From: Burkholderia sp. MS389
GTDB taxonomy: Bacteria; Pseudomonadota; Gammaproteobacteria; Burkholderiales; Burkholderiaceae
Assembly: GCF_016899425.1 (NCBI RefSeq)
Contig: NZ_CP045995.1
Location: forward strand, 1,116,001-1,180,000
Reading direction: 5' to 3'
Length of the DNA: 64,000 nt
The notes beneath the pieces were generated by a model. That model did not search any database. It had not been told where the DNA came from and saw only the letters and a program-made list of their open reading frames with translations. Both the position numbers and the translations under genes were made by a program. Positions 59,976-64,000 of the stretch are shown piece after piece (within the stretch, counting starts at the first letter, position 1; each line of letters starts with the position of its first letter).

Positions 59976-62900
59976 TCAGAATTTCCACAGGATGTTGCCG
60001 AGGATCGCGTTGTCGCGCACGCCGCTGCCGTATTGGCCGCTGTACGTGAGGCCGAGGGTCAGGCGCTTCGTGATGTTCGCGTCGATGCCGGCCTCGAGCA
60101 CCGCGCTGTCGCGAGCAATCGGCACGCCCGACACCTGGAACGACGTGCCGCCGTTCGCGAACGTGAACGCCGACGACGGCCGCACGTTGCCGAACGCATG
60201 CCGCCAGCCGACCGTCCCGCGCGCGGTGAACGTGCCGCTCGCGATCGAGCCGAGCTGCGACGCCGCACGCACGCCGAGCGTCGAGAAGCCGACGTGGGTC
60301 GTCTCGCCGCCGGCGCGCAATGCGGCCGCGCCGCCGGTTTCCGTATAGCCGTCGGTATGCAGGTTCACATACGCGAGGCCCGCGAACGGTTCGATCGCGA
60401 CCGGCCCGACCGGCAGCGCGTAGCCGACTTCGCCGAACACCTGCGCCGAATGCGCGTTGTAGCCGGCCGAATCGTGATCGGAGAAGCCCGCGAAGCCCGG
60501 ATAGCGGTCGCTGTTGATTCGATACCACGTGTACGACGCGCCGCCGCGCACGCCGAGCGCGCCATACTGCGCGCCGCCGTACAGCGACACGTAGTAGCTG
60601 TTCACCGCCGCCGACGAACTCTGGTCGTTGTCGAGCGAGCTGTGCGTGACGCCCGCGGCCAGGCCCGCGCGCCACTTGTCGTTGAGCGCCATGTCGGCGC
60701 CGGCGATGAAGCCCGTCATGCTGCGGTTGATCGACGATGCGTTGCCGTCGCCTCCGAGCCGGCTGCGGCCGCCGAACGCCTGCCCCCAGACGACGGGCTG
60801 ATAGGGCGTCCCGCCGTAGCACCCGGCGCGCGAACCGATCCGGCGTTCCGGCGGCAGCGTCGGATCGACCACGCCGGCCGTGTTGTCGCCGCACAGCGCG
60901 GCGCCGCCCGACGACAGGGCCGCGAGCGGGCCCGATCCGGGCGCGAGGCCCTGACGGACGCGATCGGTCACCGCGTCGCGCACATAGCGGCTGTCGAGCA
61001 GCAGCATGCTCTTCAGGCTCGCCTGCAGTTCGCCGCCGAGCAGCCCGTACGCGCGGCGTGCGGTCGGCGCGTCGGTCGTCAGCACCGTGTCGTACAGCGG
61101 ATTGCCGGCGCCGAGCGCGGCCACCGCGGTCGCGACCGAGCGCTGGTTCGGCGTCGTCGCGACGTCGGGCAGCGCGGTGCCGTTCTGAGCCAGTTGCAGA
61201 TACACGTGACCCGGATCGTAGCTGAGGGTCGGCGTCAGGAACGCATAGTTCGCGCTCACCTGGGCGAACGCGCCCTGCACGCCCGACGACGCACTGAGGA
61301 TCGTGTACGTCGTGCCCGGCTGATAGGTGCTCTGGTTCGCAAGCACCTGCACGGTGCCGCCGTTCAGCGTCGCCGTGCCGCTCGCCGCGAGGCTGCCGCT
61401 TTGCTGCGGCGTGGCGGCGACCTGGAACGTCGAACCCGGCTGGAACGTGACGTTGCCGCCCACGTTCAGCGCCGCGCCCAGCTGCGTGGCGGCCGCCGTC
61501 GCGCCGCCCTGCACCACGAGGCCGCCGATCGTGCCGGTGCCCGTCACCGTCGCGCCGTTCTGCACGGTGACGGTCGACTGGCCGAGCGAACCGTTGACGG
61601 CAAGCGTGCCCGCGCTGACCGTGGTCGGGCCGCTCAGCGTGCTCGTGCCGGTCAGCGTCAGTTGCCCGCTGCCGGCCTGCGTCAGCGAGCCGGTGCCGGA
61701 CAGCACGCTCGCGATCGTCACGTTGCCCGATTGATTGACGACCAGCGCACCGTTGTCGACGACGTCGCCGGCCACGCTGCCCGACGTGCCGCCGTTGCCG
61801 AGCTGCAGCGTGCCGCCGGCTGCGATCGTGGTGCCGCCCGTGTACGTGTTGCCGCCGGTCAGCACCTGCGTGCCGCTCGCCACCGTCACGCCGCCCGAGC
61901 CGCCGATCGTGCCGCCGAACGTGCTGCTGCCGCTGCCGTTCAGCGCCAGCGCGTTCGCACCGAGATTCACGTTCGTGCCGGCCGCGCCCGACAGCCCGCC
62001 GATCGTTTGCGCGCCGGTCGCACCGCTCACGTCGAACGTCGCGCCCGTGCCCGCGAGATTCACCGCGCCCGTCGACGCGAGGCTGCCGCCCGCGCCGAGT
62101 GCGAGCGTGCTGCCGCCGTTGATCGTCGTGCCGCCCGTGTACGTGTTCGCGCCCGTCAGCGTCTGCGTGCCCGTGCCAGCAAACGTCACGCCGCCCGTCC
62201 CGCCGATCGCGCCGCCGAACGTGTCGTTGCCGCTGCCGTTCAGCGTCAGCGCATTCGCGCCGAGATTCACGTTCGTGCCGGCCGCGCCGATCAGTGCGCC
62301 GATCGTCTGCGCGCCCGATGCGCCGCTCACGTCGAACGTCGCCCCCGTGCCCGCGAGATTCACCGCGCCGGTCGATGCAAGGCTGCCGCCCGCGCCGAGC
62401 GCCAGCGTGCTGCCGCCGTTGACCGTCGTGCCGCCTGTGTACGTGTTCGCGCCCGTCAGCGTTTGCGTGCCCGTGCCAGCAAACGTCACGCCGCCCGTCC
62501 CGCCGATCGCGCCGCCGAACGTACCGTTGCCGCTGCCGTTCATCGTCAGCGCATTCGCGCCGAGATTCACGTTCGTGCCGGCCGCGCCGCTCAGCGTGCC
62601 GAGCGTCTGCGCGGCCGTCGCGCCGCTCACGTCGAACGTCGCGCCCGCGCCCGCGAGGTTCAGCGCGCTGCCCGACGCGAGGCTGCCGCCCGCGCCGAGT
62701 GCGAGCGTGCTGCCGCCGTTGATCGTCGTGCCGCCGGAATACGTGTTCGCGCCCGTCAGCGTTTGCGTGCCCGTGCCGGCGACGGTTACACCGCCCGTCC
62801 CGCCGATCGTGCCGCCGAACGTACCGTTGGTGCCGCCATTCAGCGTCAGCGCATTCGTGCCGAGGTCGACGTTCGTGCCGGCCGCACCGGTCAGCGTGCC

Positions 62901-64000
62901 GATCGTCTGCGTGCCGGTCGCGCCGCTCAGATTGAGCGTCGCACCGGCGCTGGCGAGGTCCACCGCGCCGGTCGATGCGAGGCTGCCGCCCGCGCCGACT
63001 GCGAGCGTGCCGCCGCCGCCGATCGTCGTGCCGCCCGTATAGGTGTTCGCGCCCGTCAGCGTCTGCGTGCCGCTGCCGGCCAGCGTCAGGCCGCCGGTGC
63101 CGCCGATCGCGCCGCCGAACGTGCTGCTGCCGTTGCCGTTCAGCGTCAGCCCGTTGCCGCCGAGGTTCACGTTCGTGCCGGCCGCGCCGGTCAGCGTGCC
63201 GAGCGTCTGCGCGGCCGTCGCGCCGCTCAAGTCGAACGTCGCCCCCGCGCCCGCGAGGTCCAGCGTGCTGCCGGACGCAAGGCTGCCGCCCGCGCCGAGC
63301 GCCAGCGTGCTGCCGGCGCCGATCGTCGTGCCGCCCGTATAGGTGTTCGCGCCGGTCAGCGTCTGCGTGCCGGTACCCGACAACGCGAGACTGCCGGTGC
63401 CGCCGATCACCCCGCCGAACGTGCCACTGGCCGTGCCGCCGAGCGTCAGTGCGTTGCCGCCCAGGTTGACGTTGGTTCCCGCGACGCCCGACAGCGCGCC
63501 GAGCGTTTGACCGCCTGTCGCGCCGCTCAGGTCCAGTGCCGCGCCCGCGCCGGCAAGGTTCATCGTGCCGGTCGATGCCAGGCTGCCGCCCGCGCCGAGC
63601 GCCAGCGTCCCCGCGTTGATCGTCGTGCCGCCCGTATAGGTGTTCGCGCCAGTCAGCGTCGTGGTCGCCGCCCCGTCCTTCACGAGGCTGCCCGCGCCGG
63701 AAATCGCACCGCCCAGCGTGAGGCTGTTGCTGCCCCCCAGCGTCAGCGCGGCGCCCGTGCCGAGATTGACCGCATTGCCGACCGACAACGCGGCGTTCGT
63801 ATCGAGCGTCGCCGCGCCGCCGACGGTCAGCGCGCCGGAACCGAGCGCGCCGCCGTTGCCGAGCACGAGGCTGCCGCTATTGAGGTTCGTGCCGCCGGTG
63901 TAGATATTTGTGCCGGTCAGCGTCTGCGTGCCGGTGCCCGACAACGTGAGACTGCCCGTGCCGCCGATCACCCCGCCGAACGTGCCGCTGGCCGTGCCGC
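59976..64000 (-). CDS. Autotransporter adhesin with PATR passenger repeats, 5' end beyond window
   Basis: More than 1,331 residues are present. The C-terminal ~290 residues form an autotransporter beta-barrel (VVWGQAFGGRSRLGGDGNASSINRSMTGFIAGADMAL ... ILGNILWKF, ending in Phe as needed for BAM assembly). The passenger is a string of about eight near-identical 100-residue units (300-bp DNA period), each with GTQTLTGANTYTGGTTI, GGSLAST and GAAGTNVNLGANALTLNG, i.e. passenger-associated transport repeats forming a beta-helix. A surface adhesin or biofilm factor is likely. The N-terminal signal and remaining passenger lie outside. Confidence 0.92.
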   Translation of the reverse strand, partial: GTASGTFGGVIGGTGSLTLSGTGTQTLTGTNIYTGGTNLNSGSLVLGNGGALGSGALTVGGAATLDTNAALSVGNAVNLGTGAALTLGGSNSLTLGGAISGAGSLVKDGAATTTLTGANTYTGGTTINAGTLALGAGGSLASTGTMNLAGAGAALDLSGATGGQTLGALSGVAGTNVNLGGNALTLGGTASGTFGGVIGGTGSLALSGTGTQTLTGANTYTGGTTIGAGSTLALGAGGSLASGSTLDLAGAGATFDLSGATAAQTLGTLTGAAGTNVNLGGNGLTLNGNGSSTFGGAIGGTGGLTLAGSGTQTLTGANTYTGGTTIGGGGTLAVGAGGSLASTGAVDLASAGATLNLSGATGTQTIGTLTGAAGTNVDLGTNALTLNGGTNGTFGGTIGGTGGVTVAGTGTQTLTGANTYSGGTTINGGSTLALGAGGSLASGSALNLAGAGATFDVSGATAAQTLGTLSGAAGTNVNLGANALTMNGSGNGTFGGAIGGTGGVTFAGTGTQTLTGANTYTGGTTVNGGSTLALGAGGSLASTGAVNLAGTGATFDVSGASGAQTIGALIGAAGTNVNLGANALTLNGSGNDTFGGAIGGTGGVTFAGTGTQTLTGANTYTGGTTINGGSTLALGAGGSLASTGAVNLAGTGATFDVSGATGAQTIGGLSGAAGTNVNLGANALALNGSGSSTFGGTIGGSGGVTVASGTQVLTGGNTYTGGTTIAAGGTLQLGNGGTSGSVAGDVVDNGALVVNQSGNVTIASVLSGTGSLTQAGSGQLTLTGTSTLSGPTTVSAGTLAVNGSLGQSTVTVQNGATVTGTGTIGGLVVQGGATAAATQLGAALNVGGNVTFQPGSTFQVAATPQQSGSLAASGTATLNGGTVQVLANQSTYQPGTTYTILSASSGVQGAFAQVSANYAFLTPTLSYDPGHVYLQLAQNGTALPDVATTPNQRSVATAVAALGAGNPLYDTVLTTDAPTARRAYGLLGGELQASLKSMLLLDSRYVRDAVTDRVRQGLAPGSGPLAALSSGGAALCGDNTAGVVDPTLPPERRIGSRAGCYGGTPYQPVVWGQAFGGRSRLGGDGNASSINRSMTGFIAGADMALNDKWRAGLAAGVTHSSLDNDQSSSAAVNSYYVSLYGGAQYGALGVRGGASYTWYRINSDRYPGFAGFSDHDSAGYNAHSAQVFGEVGYALPVGPVAIEPFAGLAYVNLHTDGYTETGGAAALRAGGETTHVGFSTLGVRAASQLGSIASGTFTARGTVGWRHAFGNVRPSSAFTFANGGTSFQVSGVPIARDSAVLEAGIDANITKRLTLGLTYSGQYGSGVRDNAILGNILWKF

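Noticed and set aside
61735..63042. 435-codon plus-strand frame opposite the autotransporter
   Set aside because: It mirrors the PATR repeats (Pro/Val/Ala-rich repeats such as PPVPPIAPPNV) and has no start context; an antisense artefact of the repetitive gene.
1..64000. tRNA, rRNA or riboswitch genes
   Set aside because: I looked for T-loop-like GGTTCGA/GTTCAAATC stretches and CCA ends and found none in a convincing cloverleaf; a dedicated covariance-model search would be needed to be sure.

Overview
The window is GC-rich and reads as a Burkholderia chromosome or megaplasmid segment, probably Burkholderia cepacia complex. The support is a PenA-type class A beta-lactamase divergent from a PenR/AmpR-like regulator, a ygiW-qseBC locus, a VgrG-linked type VI secretion (T6SS) island and a PATR-repeat autotransporter. 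The genus and complex assignment is inference. I saw no rRNA, tRNA or CRISPR array.

Layout. (1) 1-8.5 kb is a polyamine-flavoured block: DUF350 membrane protein (partial), membrane-embedded polyamine aminopropyltransferase and a FAD lipoprotein, then a cell-wall amidase and an LprI-like protein, then a reverse-strand puuB-puuR-puuA-type operon (gamma-glutamylputrescine route) headed by a nested operator. (2) 9.0-24.3 kb looks like a self-contained biosynthetic cluster. One arm encodes an acyl-CoA-dehydrogenase-like flavoprotein, a FlK-type thioesterase, a nitronate-monooxygenase-like protein, a chorismate mutase/prephenate dehydratase, a degenerate DAHP-synthase homologue and a shikimate kinase, followed by a three-part efflux pump. 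The opposing arm encodes a DAHP synthase, a three-component Rieske oxygenase lacking its reductase, and a DUF1330 protein. A second thioesterase, a LuxR-type HTH-only protein and a LysR regulator complete it. The gene set fits a shikimate/phenylacetate-derived secondary metabolite, and a tropolone-like compound is my leading hypothesis. (3) 25-43 kb is ordinary accessory metabolism and regulation: DUF488, TSUP permease, NnrU, TfoX-like, Ldh2, M20 peptidase, nitronate monooxygenase, AraC/GlxA regulator, rhodanese, P450, PEP-mutase family, ankyrin protein, RpiR regulator and ygiW-qseBC.

(4) 43.0-53.7 kb is an inserted, visibly lower-GC T6SS effector island. Transcribed leftward it holds a PAAR-like-motif protein, VgrG, an 849-residue two-domain metallopeptidase-like effector, three tandem immunity lipoproteins and a PAAR protein. 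An IS3-family remnant lies at one edge. The island is bracketed by two copies of a ~76-bp repeat that occurs nine times in this window. (5) 53.7-64 kb carries the other repeat copies, a small membrane protein, penA/penR, a glycogen-debranching-like glucosidase and the 3' part of a large autotransporter.

The strongest candidates for undescribed biology are the 9-24 kb cluster (including a DAHP-synthase pseudoenzyme and apparently feedback-desensitised aromatic enzymes), the effector/immunity triplication that carries fossil effector tails, and the nine-copy repeat with paired DnaA-box-like arms. All alignments and motif calls were made by eye.
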